Shown: one piece after another, positions 55,022 through 63,995 of the stretch
Layout of the letters: every line of letters begins with the position of its first letter
How positions within the stretch are numbered: the first letter of the stretch is position 1
Assembly: GCA_038232935.1 (NCBI GenBank)
Contig: JBBSMX010000003.1
Coordinates: 9,362-73,361, forward strand
DNA length: 64,000 nt
Source of the DNA: JBBSMX01 sp038232935
GTDB taxonomy: Bacteria; Bacteroidota; Rhodothermia; Rhodothermales; JANQRZ01
Direction: 5' to 3'
The notes under the pieces: generated by a model
Told to the model about the DNA's origin: nothing
The model's input: the letters and a program-made list of their open reading frames with translations, nothing else
The model's database searches: none
Program-made: the position numbers and the translations under genes

Positions 55022-55954
55022 TCACGAATCTCCCTTCGCCTCTTCGATGAGGGCTTCGAACGCTTCCAGCGGCTGTGCGCCGTTGACGAAGCGGCCGTTG
55101 ACGAAGAAGCCCGGCGTGCCCGTCACGCCCAGCTCTTCGCCGAGTGCCATGTTCGCGTCGAGCGTGGCGACGGCCTCCTGGTGCGCGTCGGACGAGGCAT
55201 CCTCGGTGCAGGTCGCCCATGTAGCCACGTCCACGTCGGCCGTGGTGAGGAAGTCGCGGCTCTTTGCGGTGACGTTGCCGGGGTTGATTTCGCTCTGATT
55301 CCTGAAGTAGCCGTCGTGGAGCGTCCAGAACGCGTCGGGGTCCTGCTGCGCGGCACAGAGCGCGGCGATGGAGGCGGGCCGCGCCCACGGGTGGTTGTTG
55401 AGCGGGAACTGCGCGTAGACGAGGCGCACGTCTTCGGGATACTTCGCCAGCACCTGCTCGACCGTCGCGAACGCGCGCGAGCAGTACGGACACTGGAAGT
55501 CGGAGAACTCGACGATCGTGACGGGGGCGTTGGGGTTGCCGCGCACGGGGAGGTCGGCGAGGGCTTCGTTGAGCTGCTCCCTCCGCTCGCTGACTTCGGC
55601 GGCGGCGGCCTGCTCGCGCTCGGCGCGGGCGGCGGCGAGGCCGTCGGCGGAGCGGCTCACGTCCACGGGGTCGGCGGAGACCATGAAGAGCTGTGTGTCG
55701 TCGTCAGTGACGAGGAAGAGCTGCGTCTGCTGGCCGTTGATGGTGAACGTCCCCTGGCTCAGCCCCTCGATGTCGGTGGGCTCGATGTCGCCGATCTCGA
55801 CGCGGTACTGCTCGAGCTGGGGAAACTCGAAGACGAGGTTGGAGAGAATACGGGCCTTGCGTTCGGCGGGCGAGAGGTCGCTCGCGGTCTGGCCGCATGC
55901 CGTGGTGTTGAGGGCGAGCGTGACGAGCGTGAACAGAACGAGCAGACGTTTCAT
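55022..55954 (-). CDS. DsbA-family thiol oxidoreductase lipoprotein
   Basis: 310 residues. Lipoprotein signal LLVLFTLVTLALNTTAC (Cys20). Residues ~25-110 form a separate N-terminal domain (LVFEFPQLEQYRVEIGDIEP, GTFTINGQQTQLFLV). Residues ~135-310 are a DsbA-like thioredoxin fold with the active site CPYC (Cys155/Cys158) in IVEFSDFQCPYCSRAFATVEQ, the helical insert (YFRNQSEINPGNV) and cis-Pro region GVTGTPGFFVNGRFVNGAQP. Likely periplasmic or outer-membrane disulfide oxidant/isomerase, similar to Rhodothermota DSBA proteins fused to a DUF-type lead domain. Confidence 0.88.
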   Translation of the reverse strand: MKRLLVLFTLVTLALNTTACGQTASDLSPAERKARILSNLVFEFPQLEQYRVEIGDIEPTDIEGLSQGTFTINGQQTQLFLVTDDDTQLFMVSADPVDVSRSADGLAAARAEREQAAAAEVSERREQLNEALADLPVRGNPNAPVTIVEFSDFQCPYCSRAFATVEQVLAKYPEDVRLVYAQFPLNNHPWARPASIAALCAAQQDPDAFWTLHDGYFRNQSEINPGNVTAKSRDFLTTADVDVATWATCTEDASSDAHQEAVATLDANMALGEELGVTGTPGFFVNGRFVNGAQPLEAFEALIEEAKGDS

Positions 55955-56033
55955 CGGGTCGGGCACGAGGGTAGGGGGACTGGGGTGGGGGCTAAACGGG
56001 TGTGGACCGGCGCGCATTGCCCACGGGGCTCCG

Positions 56034-56552
56034 TCAGAGAGAAGGTACGTCCAACACGTCGCCGGGTAGAAGCTGGGCGAGGTGGTGCCGGAGATGGTCT
56101 CCGTAGTCGCGCATGAGATCGTCGAGCGTGGTGGGTTCGTCGGGCAGTACGGGCTGCCACGCGATCTCGTGGAGGTTGTGCCGGTAGTGCGGCTGGAAGC
56201 GGATGTCGAGGGGCACCGCCTCCATCACCCGGACGAGGTGCGTGTTGTACATCCACCAGAGGGTGACGAGCGCCGGCCAATCTGCCTCCCGGTAGCGCTG
56301 CGCTTGCACCCAGTCGCCCTGCTCGTAGCCAGGGAACACGAGGTCGTCCTGCGCCTGCGCGCGGACGAACCGCTGGTGGTTGTTCGACGCCGAGTCGACG
56401 AGGTGGCCGAGGATCTCTTTCCGCGACCACCGGTCCGGGCTCGGGGGCTGCGTGACGTCGTCGTCCGAGAGGCGGAGGAGGGCCGTGGCGGCGTGCTCGA
56501 CGAGCGCGCGGAGCTCGGCGATGTAGTCGTCGTGGGCGAGTTCTTCTCGCAT
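56034..56552 (-). CDS. DinB family protein
   Basis: 172-residue four-helix-bundle protein of the DinB/YfiT superfamily. It has the typical DRWSRKEILGHLVDSASNNHQRFV (first metal-ligand His in the second helix) and a late HRHNLHEIAWQP / YGDHLRHHLAQLL with the other His ligands. These are metal-dependent thiol transferases or of unknown role, often stress-induced. ATG 56552 follows the L,D-transpeptidase stop by 1 nt, so the two are co-transcribed. Confidence 0.85.
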   Translation of the reverse strand: MREELAHDDYIAELRALVEHAATALLRLSDDDVTQPPSPDRWSRKEILGHLVDSASNNHQRFVRAQAQDDLVFPGYEQGDWVQAQRYREADWPALVTLWWMYNTHLVRVMEAVPLDIRFQPHYRHNLHEIAWQPVLPDEPTTLDDLMRDYGDHLRHHLAQLLPGDVLDVPSL

Positions 56553-56553
56553 C

Positions 56554-58149
56554 TCAATCGGCGGGGTCGAGTCCCAGCGCCGCAGCGAGGGGGCTGTCGA
56601 GGTCGTAGATATCTTCATAAAAGGCAAGTCCGGTGTCGGCGTCCGCCGAAGCGGTGAAATAGACGAGGTGGACGGGGAGCGGCGCGGGGAGGGCGACCTG
56701 CTGCGTCGCGTGGGCGTCGAGCGCCGCATCCACTTTCTCCGGTGCCCAGCCGTGCTGGCCGAGGACGTAGCGGGCGAGCTCGCGGGGCTCGGCCGCGCGG
56801 ATGCAGCCGTGCGAGAACGCCCGGCTCGACCGCGCGAACAGCCGCTTCTGGTTCGTGTCGTGGATGTAGATGTCATTCTCGTTCGGGAAGGCGAACTTGA
56901 CTTCGCCGAGCGGGTTGGCCGGGCCGGCAGACTGGATGAAGTAATACGTTCCTGCGCTCGCCTGCGTCCAGTCCACGGTGCTCGGGTCCACACGGGCGCC
57001 GCCGCGGTACACGTTGTAGCCCCTGCTCGAGAGGTACTCGGCCCCGTTTTTCCGCGCGAGCGGGATCGTCTCGACCGAGGCGATGGACGGCGGGACGCCC
57101 CACGTCGGGTTGAAGATGACGGCCGTCATCGTGTCGCTGAAGACAGGCGTCTGCCAGCTCTTGAGGCCGACCACCACGTTCATCGCCAGCACTTCTGTAT
57201 CGCCTTCGACGACCTGGAGATGGAAGGCGGGGAGGTTCACGAGGACGTGCCGCGCGCCGAGGTCGTCGGGCAGCCAGCGCCAGCGCTCCATGTTGAGCGC
57301 GAGTGCCCGCGCCCAGTGCTCGGGCGAGCGGTTGAGTGCATGTCGCGTCGTCGGATCGAGGTCGCCCGTAGTGTCGAGACCGTTCTGCTGCTGGAAGCGG
57401 CGGACGGCGTCGGCGACGTCGGCGGTGTACACCAGTTGGAGGCTATCCGGCGTCTCGGGCGCGCCGGACACGCTGAAGAGGGCGAGGCGCCGGCGGACGA
57501 GCGGGACGCGCACGCTCTCGTCGCCGAGCGTGAGTGTGCTGGCGGGGAGGATGATGGGGAGGTCGGTCTGGGCGGCAGCGCGGGTGCGAGCGAGGGCGGC
57601 GCGGAGCTGGCGGTAGGCCGGATGCGGAGGCCGCAGCCCGTCGAGCGCTCCGCCGAGATCACCTGTCCGCAGGGCGTCGGCGAGGACGGCGGCGAGGTCG
57701 CGCTCGCGCCGCGTTGGGTACCACTTCTCGTAGAGCGTCGTCGGGTCTACGCGCCCGCGCAGGAGGTGCTCGCCGAGGCGGAGGAAGGCGTCGGTGAGGA
57801 GGAGGTCGCGGTCGGTCGCGGCATCGGGCGATTCGTTCCCGGCGGCGAAGGCGGCGCGGAGTTGGGCGAGGTGGTACGCGGCGGGGTCGAGTCCGTCATT
57901 CGCGCTGTCCTCGATGAGCGCGACGAGGGCCTCGCCCTGTCCTTCCCACGCGGCGGCGTGGCCGCGCCCGGCGTAAAACCGGAACAGGTCCGGGTGCGCC
58001 GCGACGCGTTCGCCCGCGATGCGAACGGTGCCGCCCGCTTCGTCGAGTCGGCTGCGAAGGATCTCGCTGGTGGCATCGGACGGGAATGCTTCGGCCGAGG
58101 CGGCGGCGAGCAGGACGAGTACGGCGAGCGAGCGGAAGGCGAAACGCAT
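56554..58149 (-). CDS. L,D-transpeptidase, YcbB/LdtD-type
   Basis: 531-residue periplasmic peptidoglycan cross-linking enzyme. Signal peptide LAVLVLLAAASAEAFP, an N-terminal scaffold region (HPDLFRFYAGRGHAAAWEG), a peptidoglycan-binding-like helical part (VADAVRRFQQQNGLDTTGDLD), and the YkuD domain with LLVNLPAFHLQVVEGD, WGVPPSIASVETIP and the catalytic IHDTNQKRLFARSSRAFSHGCIR (His429-region, Cys449). It makes 3-3 cross-links or attaches proteins to the wall. Upstream of the DinB gene with a 1-nt gap. Confidence 0.92.
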   Translation of the reverse strand: MRFAFRSLAVLVLLAAASAEAFPSDATSEILRSRLDEAGGTVRIAGERVAAHPDLFRFYAGRGHAAAWEGQGEALVALIEDSANDGLDPAAYHLAQLRAAFAAGNESPDAATDRDLLLTDAFLRLGEHLLRGRVDPTTLYEKWYPTRRERDLAAVLADALRTGDLGGALDGLRPPHPAYRQLRAALARTRAAAQTDLPIILPASTLTLGDESVRVPLVRRRLALFSVSGAPETPDSLQLVYTADVADAVRRFQQQNGLDTTGDLDPTTRHALNRSPEHWARALALNMERWRWLPDDLGARHVLVNLPAFHLQVVEGDTEVLAMNVVVGLKSWQTPVFSDTMTAVIFNPTWGVPPSIASVETIPLARKNGAEYLSSRGYNVYRGGARVDPSTVDWTQASAGTYYFIQSAGPANPLGEVKFAFPNENDIYIHDTNQKRLFARSSRAFSHGCIRAAEPRELARYVLGQHGWAPEKVDAALDAHATQQVALPAPLPVHLVYFTASADADTGLAFYEDIYDLDSPLAAALGLDPAD

Positions 58150-58222
58150 GGCGGGCGGTTTGCGTGGGGGGGTGGTGCGGAAGCTAGAACGAACCGGGCT
58201 TCGGCGCCACCGCCCTGCGTAC

Positions 58223-58738
58223 CTATTCCTGAAGGAGGTCGCTGTACGAAACGGAGACGAGGTCGGCCGCGCGGACGCGGAAGGCGGCGAGCAGGCGCTC
58301 GCACTGCGCGCGCAGCACGGCCTCGGTCCGGTGAGTATCGTCGGCTATGGCTTCAACTTCAACGAATGCGCCCAGGCCCTCCACCCGGTCGAGGTGGACT
58401 TTCACGTTGCCGACGAAATAGATCTCGCGCGTCTTGTCCACGACGACGCGCACGCCGAGGGCGGCGGCGAGCGCCGCTTTGAGCGCTGCCGCGTCCGGGC
58501 CGGTGGGGTAGAGGGTCACGTCGGAGCGCTTCGGGCCGGCGGTGTCGGGCCGGTCGTAGTGGATGAGCGCGTGCTCGACCGTGCCCTCGCGGAGCTTCAG
58601 GCGGCCGTGCGGAACGCGGAAGTACGTGTCGATCTGCCGGTCCACGTCGGGGCCGGTGGCATGCTCGGCGTGGAGCACCGTGCGGACGAAGTCGGGGTCC
58701 GCACAGCGCGCTTTGAACTCGACGTTGAGGTGCTGCAT
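58223..58738 (-). CDS. CYTH domain protein (class IV adenylate cyclase-like)
   Basis: 171 residues covering one CYTH/TTM domain. It begins with the phosphate-binding HxExE-like motif LNVEFKARC, followed by DTYFRVPHGRLKLREG (Arg/Lys of the tunnel) and ends with RAADLVSVSYSDLLQE. YfcE/ThTPase relatives bind triphosphates; class IV cyclases make cAMP. The second Glu (LNVE FKAR) fits the metal site, but substrate cannot be told. It is separated from the L,D-transpeptidase by 73 nt on the same strand. Confidence 0.78.
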   Translation of the reverse strand: MQHLNVEFKARCADPDFVRTVLHAEHATGPDVDRQIDTYFRVPHGRLKLREGTVEHALIHYDRPDTAGPKRSDVTLYPTGPDAAALKAALAAALGVRVVVDKTREIYFVGNVKVHLDRVEGLGAFVEVEAIADDTHRTEAVLRAQCERLLAAFRVRAADLVSVSYSDLLQE

Positions 58739-58823
58739 CGGGGAGGGAAGATTGTCGGTGGAAGGGGGAACGCGAGCGCGTCGGGAGTATAGACGCTCCT
58801 CGTCTTTTCTATTCGCCCCGCCG

Positions 58824-59615
58824 ATGCCCTTCTCCCAAACCCGCCTCGACTTCGATCCCGCCCGCGACGGCTTCTCCTTCCCGAACTCGTTCCGCTGGAC
58901 CGAGACGGACTTCGTTTACCTGAACCAGATGATTCGATCCATCGCCGAGCCGGTCGCGGCTGCGCTGCCTGCAGCGGCGGGTGCCGTCGCGGGGGGCTGG
59001 CGCGGTCTCGTCGGCGGGGCGGCGGTGGGCGCGGGACTCGCGCGGGCCGGACTCGGCGCGGGGCTCGTGCGGGCGAGTGCGCGGCGGTGGCCGTCGTTCG
59101 GGCTGTGCGGTGGGATGGCCCTCGCCGCTGCCGAACGCTGGCCGCACCGCGTGGGCCTTTCGACGGCCGAGCTTGAGTCGAGGTTCGTCCGCCCGTTGCT
59201 CTGGCGCACGCAGGCTCGCACGCTCCAGGCCGGCGGTCCGACGTTCCTCCGCTACTGGCTCGCCGCCCGCCTAGGCCGTCCCACCCGCGCCGATGTGCTG
59301 CTCCACGAATGGGCCGGCATCCGAGCGCAGATCGACGCGGGCCGCCCCGTCGTGCTCGGGCTCGTCGGCGATGCGCCGGACCCGTTCGGGCAGCATCAGG
59401 TTCTCGCCTTCGGCTACGCCGGGACCGACGACCGGGGCACGCTCTTCGTCTACGACCCCAACAGCCCCGGCATCGAGCGCACGATCGCGTTCACGGTCGC
59501 GGGACGGCACGCCCGCATCACCACGGACCTGCCCATCGGCCCGACGACCGGTGGCCACCACATCGGCACCCGCCCCGGCCGGCTCGACATGGTCTTCCGA
59601 GTGCCGCTCGACTAG
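58824..59615 (+). CDS. Papain/C39-like cysteine peptidase-fold protein
   Basis: 263 residues. A Gly/Ala-rich helical stretch (AALPAAAGAVAGGWRGL, ~residues 48-64) leads to FGLCGGMALAAAERWP with a candidate nucleophile Cys (about residue 94). Later QHQVLAFGYAGTDDRGTLFVYDPNSPG gives a His and Asp/Asn in the order of a papain-like triad. The rest (HARITTDLPIGPTTGGHHIGTRPG) has no clear match. Possibly an inactivated or specialised C39-like domain. ATG 58824. Confidence in the protein is good, in the function modest. Confidence 0.6.
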   Translation: MPFSQTRLDFDPARDGFSFPNSFRWTETDFVYLNQMIRSIAEPVAAALPAAAGAVAGGWRGLVGGAAVGAGLARAGLGAGLVRASARRWPSFGLCGGMALAAAERWPHRVGLSTAELESRFVRPLLWRTQARTLQAGGPTFLRYWLAARLGRPTRADVLLHEWAGIRAQIDAGRPVVLGLVGDAPDPFGQHQVLAFGYAGTDDRGTLFVYDPNSPGIERTIAFTVAGRHARITTDLPIGPTTGGHHIGTRPGRLDMVFRVPLD

Positions 59616-59655
59616 CGGGGCGAACGGGTTGTCGTACGCCGGTGTCTGCTCCGCG

Positions 59656-59791
59656 GCCCCCTCTCTGCCCTGCCGGGCATCTCGCCCCCTCGGGGGCGAG
59701 AATGGGGATTTCGGGCGCACTGCTCATCGAATGCCACCGCGTTTCAGCTCATGTCCCCTCGCCCCTCTGGGGATAGGGACAGGGTGAGGGG
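59656..59791. repeat. Interspersed repeat, copy 2 (intact)
   Basis: Same ends as the repeat at 6491-6651 (GCCCCCTCTCTGCCCTGCCG on the left, GGGACAGGGTGAGGGGG on the right) with a perfect CTCGCCCCC/GGGGGCGAG hairpin. It lacks the nested 25-bp motif, so it shows the uninterrupted form. It fills most of the 211-bp gap 59616-59826. Confidence 0.75.
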
Positions 59792-59826
59792 GAGCCCACG
59801 AAGGTGGACCGTCATCCAGCGCGAGC

Positions 59827-60276
59827 TCAGGAGGGATGCCGTGTGTCCCGTTCCTTCCTGACGAGTTCGTCGACCTTCTTCCGCAGGGTGATGTTCTCGA
59901 ACACGATTCCCACGCAGCGAGCCGGCATCGGAAACGCCTTTACGGCGAAGTAGCTCTGCTCGATGCGCTCGTCCCCCTTGTACTCGAAAGCCCCGAAGTT
60001 GACCGAGGGCTTACCGGTGCTGACTTCGGCGTACGCCTCGGGCAGGTCCGTGTCCTTGAGAGCAGGGAACGCCTCATCAATGGTTTTCCCGACGAGCCTG
60101 CTGACGTCGGTACCGGTGCATCGCGACGCCATGGTGTTCGCGTAGACGAGGGTAAGGCTGTGGGGCTCCCCGGGGTCTACGAGGTAGTAGATGAGCAGGC
60201 CGGTGTTCAACTCGGCGAAGAGGGAGGAGACGGCGTTTACCACCGTCTGGACGCTAGGCGGAGGGGAGTAGTCCAT
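59827..60276 (-). CDS. PAS domain protein
   Basis: 149 residues, essentially one PAS domain: ELNTGLLIYYLVDPGEPHSLTLVYAN, VGKTIDEAFPALKDTD, IEQSYFAVKAFPMPARCVGIVFENITLRKKVDEL (the usual C-terminal PAS motif running into the start of a helix). There is no kinase, GGDEF or output domain; it stops soon after the linker helix, so it may be a free sensor domain or a shortened remnant. ATG 60276 preferred over GTG 60318 because MDYSPPPSV directly precedes the domain. Confidence 0.72.
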   Translation of the reverse strand: MDYSPPPSVQTVVNAVSSLFAELNTGLLIYYLVDPGEPHSLTLVYANTMASRCTGTDVSRLVGKTIDEAFPALKDTDLPEAYAEVSTGKPSVNFGAFEYKGDERIEQSYFAVKAFPMPARCVGIVFENITLRKKVDELVRKERDTRHPS

Positions 60277-60439
60277 AGCAGGCAGCGTTAAGGAGGGCTC
60301 GGACTGTGCCGCGATCACAACGCGGTGCGCTCACGCCCGCCGTAACCCGGTCCAGCCTTTACCTGTGTGTAGACGTAGGTACCAGCCGTGATGTTGCTGT
60401 ATGCGAGGTCTAAACGCAACGTCTTAAGGCGCGTACGGA

Positions 60440-60946
60440 TCAGCCAGAAGCGAGATCAATATCCTGGAAGTAGTACAGGCAGTACTTCAGCTTCATCGCC
60501 TTGAGCGGGCCGAAGCCGGGCAGCTTCTTGACGCGCTTCTCGACCGTCGCGAGATCGACGCCGTCGTTCCATAGGTTCGCCGCGTCGCCGCCATAGTCGT
60601 CAGTTAGGATGCGGGCGACGGACTGAGTCCGGTCGGCCATCGTGTTGACGAAGCGGTGTACGGCCGGGGTCTCGGCGAACACCTCTTTGAAGGCTTCGGG
60701 GTCGTGGTCGGCGAGCCGCTGCATCTCGAAGTGGCCGAGCCGCTGCTTCAGCTTGAGCGGGCCGCAGAACGCCGTCTCGGCGAGGACGCGCTGGTCGAAG
60801 AGGAGGCCGAGGAGGATGGCGTTCGCGTCATCGCGCAGGAGCTGGTCGGCGTCGGGGTCTTTGGTGGCGGTGCCTTCCTGCTGGAGCCGGTCCAGCATGC
60901 GGACGAGCCCGCCGTCGAGTTCGGAGTAATCGGCTGCGATGGACAT
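60440..60946 (-). CDS. HhH-GPD-type protein (TIGR03252-like)
   Basis: 168 residues. ANAILLGLLFDQRVLAETAFCGPLKLKQRLGHFEMQRLA followed by PAVHRFVNTMADRTQSVARILTDDYGGDAANLW and the helix-hairpin-helix KLPGFGPLKAMKLKYCLYY. This matches the small HhH-GPD family named for base excision repair glycosylases, though no catalytic Lys/Asp pair is obvious. Substrate unknown. It directly follows hemB on the same strand (12 nt). Confidence 0.8.
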   Translation of the reverse strand: MSIAADYSELDGGLVRMLDRLQQEGTATKDPDADQLLRDDANAILLGLLFDQRVLAETAFCGPLKLKQRLGHFEMQRLADHDPEAFKEVFAETPAVHRFVNTMADRTQSVARILTDDYGGDAANLWNDGVDLATVEKRVKKLPGFGPLKAMKLKYCLYYFQDIDLASG

Positions 60947-60958
60947 GGGGTTGGGGAG

Positions 60959-61984
60959 TTAGCCCTCGCGGAGCCAGCCGGCAAGGTCTTTGGCGAAGTA
61001 GGTCAGGATGAGGTCGGCCCCGGCGCGGCGGATCGCGGTCGTGGTTTCGAGCGCGGCGGTGCGGAGGTCCAGCCAGCCGCGCTCGGCGGCGGCGTGGAGC
61101 ATCGCGTACTCGCCCGAGACGTGGTACGCCGCCACGGGCACGTCGACGATCTCGCGGACGCGCCAGATCACGTCGAGGTAGGCGAGGGCGGGCTTGACCA
61201 TCACCATGTCGGCCCCCTCGTCGAGGTCGAGCGCGACTTCGCGGAGCGCCTCCCTCGCGTTCGCCGGGTCCATCTGGTACGTCTTCTTGTCCGTCGGCAC
61301 GCCCGCCTTCGCGCGCGGGGCGGAGTCGAGCGCGGCGCGGAACGGACCGTAGAACGACGAGGCGTACTTCGCGGCGTACGACAGGATCGCCGTGTCGGTG
61401 TAGCCTGCGCCGTCGAGCGCGGCGCGGATCGCGCCGACGCGGCCGTCCATCATATCGCTCGGCGCGATCACGTCCGCCCCGGCCTCGGCCTGCACCACGG
61501 CCATCCGGGCGAGCAGTTCCAGCGTCTCGTCGTTCACGATCCGCCCGTCGCGGACGACCCCGTCGTGCCCGTCCGACGAGTACGGGTCGAGCGCGACATC
61601 GGAGACGATCACGAGGTCGGGGATGGCGGACTTGACGGCGCGGATCGCGCGCGGGAAGAGACCGTGGGGGTTTGTGCTCTCGCTGCCCGTGGTGTCCTTG
61701 GCCGCGTCCGGCAGGGCAGGAAAAAGCGCAACAGCGGGGATCCCGAGGTCGAACACATCGTGGGCCTCTTCGACGAGCCGGTCGATGGAGAAGCGGAACT
61801 GCCCCGGCATCGCGTCGATGGCCTCGCGCTGCCCGTCGCCGTCGATCACGAAGAGCGGCATGATGAGGTTGTCGGCGGCGAGCCGCGTCTCCCTCGCCAT
61901 CCGGCGGACGGTGGCCGTGCGGCGGAGTCGGCGAGGGCGCTGGACGAGGTCGCGTCTAGTGTTCTGTGCTATGAATTGCTCCAT
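60959..61984 (-). CDS. hemB: Delta-aminolevulinic acid dehydratase (porphobilinogen synthase)
   Basis: 341 residues. Condenses two 5-aminolevulinates to porphobilinogen in tetrapyrrole synthesis. RPRRLRRTATVRRMARETRL start, NLIMPLFVIDG, active-site Lys in YAAKYASSFYGPFR (about residue 206) and the second Schiff-base Lys in MVMVKPALAYLDVI (about 261), with metal-site IVSDVALDPYSSDGHDG. The Cys-rich zinc site is replaced by Asp/Ala (DVALDPYSSDGHDG), so it should be a Mg2+ type. ATG 61984 lies 12 bp downstream of a GTAGGGGC repeat. The HhH-GPD gene follows. Confidence 0.95.
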   Translation of the reverse strand: MEQFIAQNTRRDLVQRPRRLRRTATVRRMARETRLAADNLIMPLFVIDGDGQREAIDAMPGQFRFSIDRLVEEAHDVFDLGIPAVALFPALPDAAKDTTGSESTNPHGLFPRAIRAVKSAIPDLVIVSDVALDPYSSDGHDGVVRDGRIVNDETLELLARMAVVQAEAGADVIAPSDMMDGRVGAIRAALDGAGYTDTAILSYAAKYASSFYGPFRAALDSAPRAKAGVPTDKKTYQMDPANAREALREVALDLDEGADMVMVKPALAYLDVIWRVREIVDVPVAAYHVSGEYAMLHAAAERGWLDLRTAALETTTAIRRAGADLILTYFAKDLAGWLREG

Positions 61985-61996
61985 CAAAAGGGGGGC

Positions 61997-62020
61997 GTAG
62001 GGGCGCAGCATGCTACGCCC
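61997..62020. repeat. GTAGGGGC-type repeat upstream of hemB
   Basis: GTAGGGGCGCAGC and GCTACGCCC: an imperfect palindrome with the GCAGCATGCT core shared with the copy at 496-523, in the hemB-HD gene gap. Confidence 0.6.
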
Positions 62021-62034
62021 GGTTCGGAAATGGT

Positions 62035-62460
62035 TCAGGGATCGCGAGTGAGGCGGAGCCAGGCGCGGCGGTAGCGGTCGAGCCGTTCGAGATCGTGTTC
62101 GGAAAGCGGGCCGAGGCGGCGCACGTCGAGGTTGTCCTCCACGTCGGCGAGCTTGACACGGCGGGCGATGGGGTGAGAGGCGGCGCGTTCGACGGACCCT
62201 TCATACAGCTCGCCCTCGCGCCGCGTCAAGCAGTCGATGGCGGTGACGACCTCGTCGGCGAAGCCGCGCGCGCAGAGGGCGTCCAGCGTCCAGTCCGAGT
62301 CCTCGACCACATCGTGCAGCACGGCGGCGATCTGCGCGGGCTCGTCGCGCATCTGCACCATCAGCCGGAGCGGGTGGAGGACGTACGGCTGCCCGGCCTT
62401 GTCCGTCTGCCCCCGGTGCGCGGCCACGGCGATCTCGATAGCGTCTTCGAGCGTCGCCAT
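62035..62460 (-). CDS. HD domain protein (RelA/SpoT HD type)
   Basis: 141 residues of one HD phosphohydrolase domain: AIEIAVAAHRGQTDKAGQPYVLHPLRLMVQM (His), AQIAAVLHDVVEDSDWTL (HD doublet), VVTAIDCLTRREGE, and RVKLADVEDNLDVRRL. The layout is that of the hydrolase domain of RelA/SpoT, here without a synthetase domain, like SAH-type (p)ppGpp hydrolases or a small nucleotide phosphohydrolase. Start ATG 62460 overlaps the cysS stop by one base. Confidence 0.85.
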   Translation of the reverse strand: MATLEDAIEIAVAAHRGQTDKAGQPYVLHPLRLMVQMRDEPAQIAAVLHDVVEDSDWTLDALCARGFADEVVTAIDCLTRREGELYEGSVERAASHPIARRVKLADVEDNLDVRRLGPLSEHDLERLDRYRRAWLRLTRDP

Positions 62461-63995
62461 TACACGCTCGCTTTCTTCCGCCACGTCGAGCCCTGCGGCG
62501 AGTCCATCACCTCGACGCCGAGTTCGTCGAGTTCCGTGCGAACCCTATCCGCGCGGCCCCAATCCTTTGCTGAACGGGCCGAATCACGTTCCTCAAGTAA
62601 CATTTCCACTTTCGCAGCGAAGAAATCATCAGATTGGCTTGAGCTGAATCCTCGTACGACTCCCAGCAAGGCATCTGCTTTGTCAAGGAAAGTCGCCGCC
62701 GCACGCGCGCTATACCCCGAGTGCTCATGCCGGTCTCGATGCTCATTGATGAGGCTTACACCGTGTAGAAGTGCCGCAAGAGCACGGGGCGTATTGAGGT
62801 CGTCGCACATTGCTGTGAGGATATTAGCATAGGCTTCTGTCAGAGCGTCGCCCAAGTCAGAGTCAGCCTCGTCACGAATGCTGCCCAAGTGCGTCGACTC
62901 TAGTGCTTGGTCGTACGCAAGCTGTATCCGACGGACGTGCTTGGCGGCGGCCTTCAGATTCTTCTCGGTGAAGTTGAACGGCTTGCGGTAGTAGCCGGAG
63001 ATCAGCGCATAGCGCACGGCGAGCGGGTCGATTCCGCGCCCGCCGTCCTCTTCCGGCGCGACGAGGTCGCGGACAGTGATGAAGTTGCCCTTCGACTTAC
63101 TCATCTTCTCGCCCTCGACGCGGAGGAAGCGGGTGTGGAGCCAGACGCGCGCGAACGGCTCGCCGGTCAGGCTCTCGGCCTGCGCGATCTCGCATTCGTG
63201 GTGCGGGAAGATGAGGTCCTCGCCGCCCGTGTGCACGTCGATGGTTTCGCCGAGGTACTGCTGCGCCATCACCGAGCATTCGATATGCCAGCCGGGGAAG
63301 CCCCACCCGAACGGGCTGTGCCACTGCATGAGGTGGCCGGGGTCCTTCTTCCACAGCGCGAAGTCGCGTGGGTCCTTCTTCGCCTCGTCGGTCACGACCT
63401 CGCGGTTCGCCGCTGCCGCGCCGGTCTCCAGCCTCTCGGCATCGCGGTTGCCGCTGAGTTTGCCGTAGTCGGGGAAGCTCGGGACATGGAAGTACACGCC
63501 GTCGTCGGTCTCGTAGGCGTGGCCGTTTTCGATCAGCTTCTCGACGGCGCGGATCTGCTCGCGGACGTGCTCCGTCGCGCGGGGGCGGACGTCGGGCTCC
63601 AGCAGGTTGAGCGCGTGCCAGTCCTCCAACAGTGCGTCGGTGTAGTGGCGGGCGAGGTCCCACACGTTCGCGAACCGCTCACCCTCTTTCGAGTGGAGCG
63701 CGGCGGCCAGCTTGTCTTCGCCCTGCGCGTCGGCCACGTCGTCGTCAGTGAGGTGGCCGACGTCGGTGACGTTGGAGACGTACTTCGTCCGCCAGCCGAG
63801 GGCACGGGCCGTGCGCAGCAGGAGGTCCGTCGTCAGGAACGAGCGGAAGTTGCCGATGTGGGCGAGGGAGTAGACCGTCGGTCCGCAGCCGTAGACGCGG
63901 AGGAGCGGGTGGCCCTCGGGATCGCGCTGCGTCGGCTCGACCGCTTCGAGCTGCCGGGTGAGGGTGTTGTAGAGGTGGAGCGGGGTGTCGGTCAT
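62460..63995 (-). CDS. cysS: Cysteinyl-tRNA synthetase
   Basis: 511 residues, complete. Charges tRNA-Cys. HIGH-type motif [21 protein letters not shown], zinc/active-site residues [36 protein letters not shown], and [15 protein letters not shown]. The C-terminal anticodon region follows. The stretch 62570-62935 (about residues 350-475) is clearly poorer in GC than the rest, though the reading frame and family pattern are kept. Start ATG 63995 ([17 protein letters not shown]) near the window edge. It is translationally coupled to the HD-domain gene (TAATG overlap). Confidence 0.95.
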   Translation of the reverse strand: MTDTPLHLYNTLTRQLEAVEPTQRDPEGHPLLRVYGCGPTVYSLAHIGNFRSFLTTDLLLRTARALGWRTKYVSNVTDVGHLTDDDVADAQGEDKLAAALHSKEGERFANVWDLARHYTDALLEDWHALNLLEPDVRPRATEHVREQIRAVEKLIENGHAYETDDGVYFHVPSFPDYGKLSGNRDAERLETGAAAANREVVTDEAKKDPRDFALWKKDPGHLMQWHSPFGWGFPGWHIECSVMAQQYLGETIDVHTGGEDLIFPHHECEIAQAESLTGEPFARVWLHTRFLRVEGEKMSKSKGNFITVRDLVAPEEDGGRGIDPLAVRYALISGYYRKPFNFTEKNLKAAAKHVRRIQLAYDQALESTHLGSIRDEADSDLGDALTEAYANILTAMCDDLNTPRALAALLHGVSLINEHRDRHEHSGYSARAAATFLDKADALLGVVRGFSSSQSDDFFAAKVEMLLEERDSARSAKDWGRADRVRTELDELGVEVMDSPQGSTWRKKASV

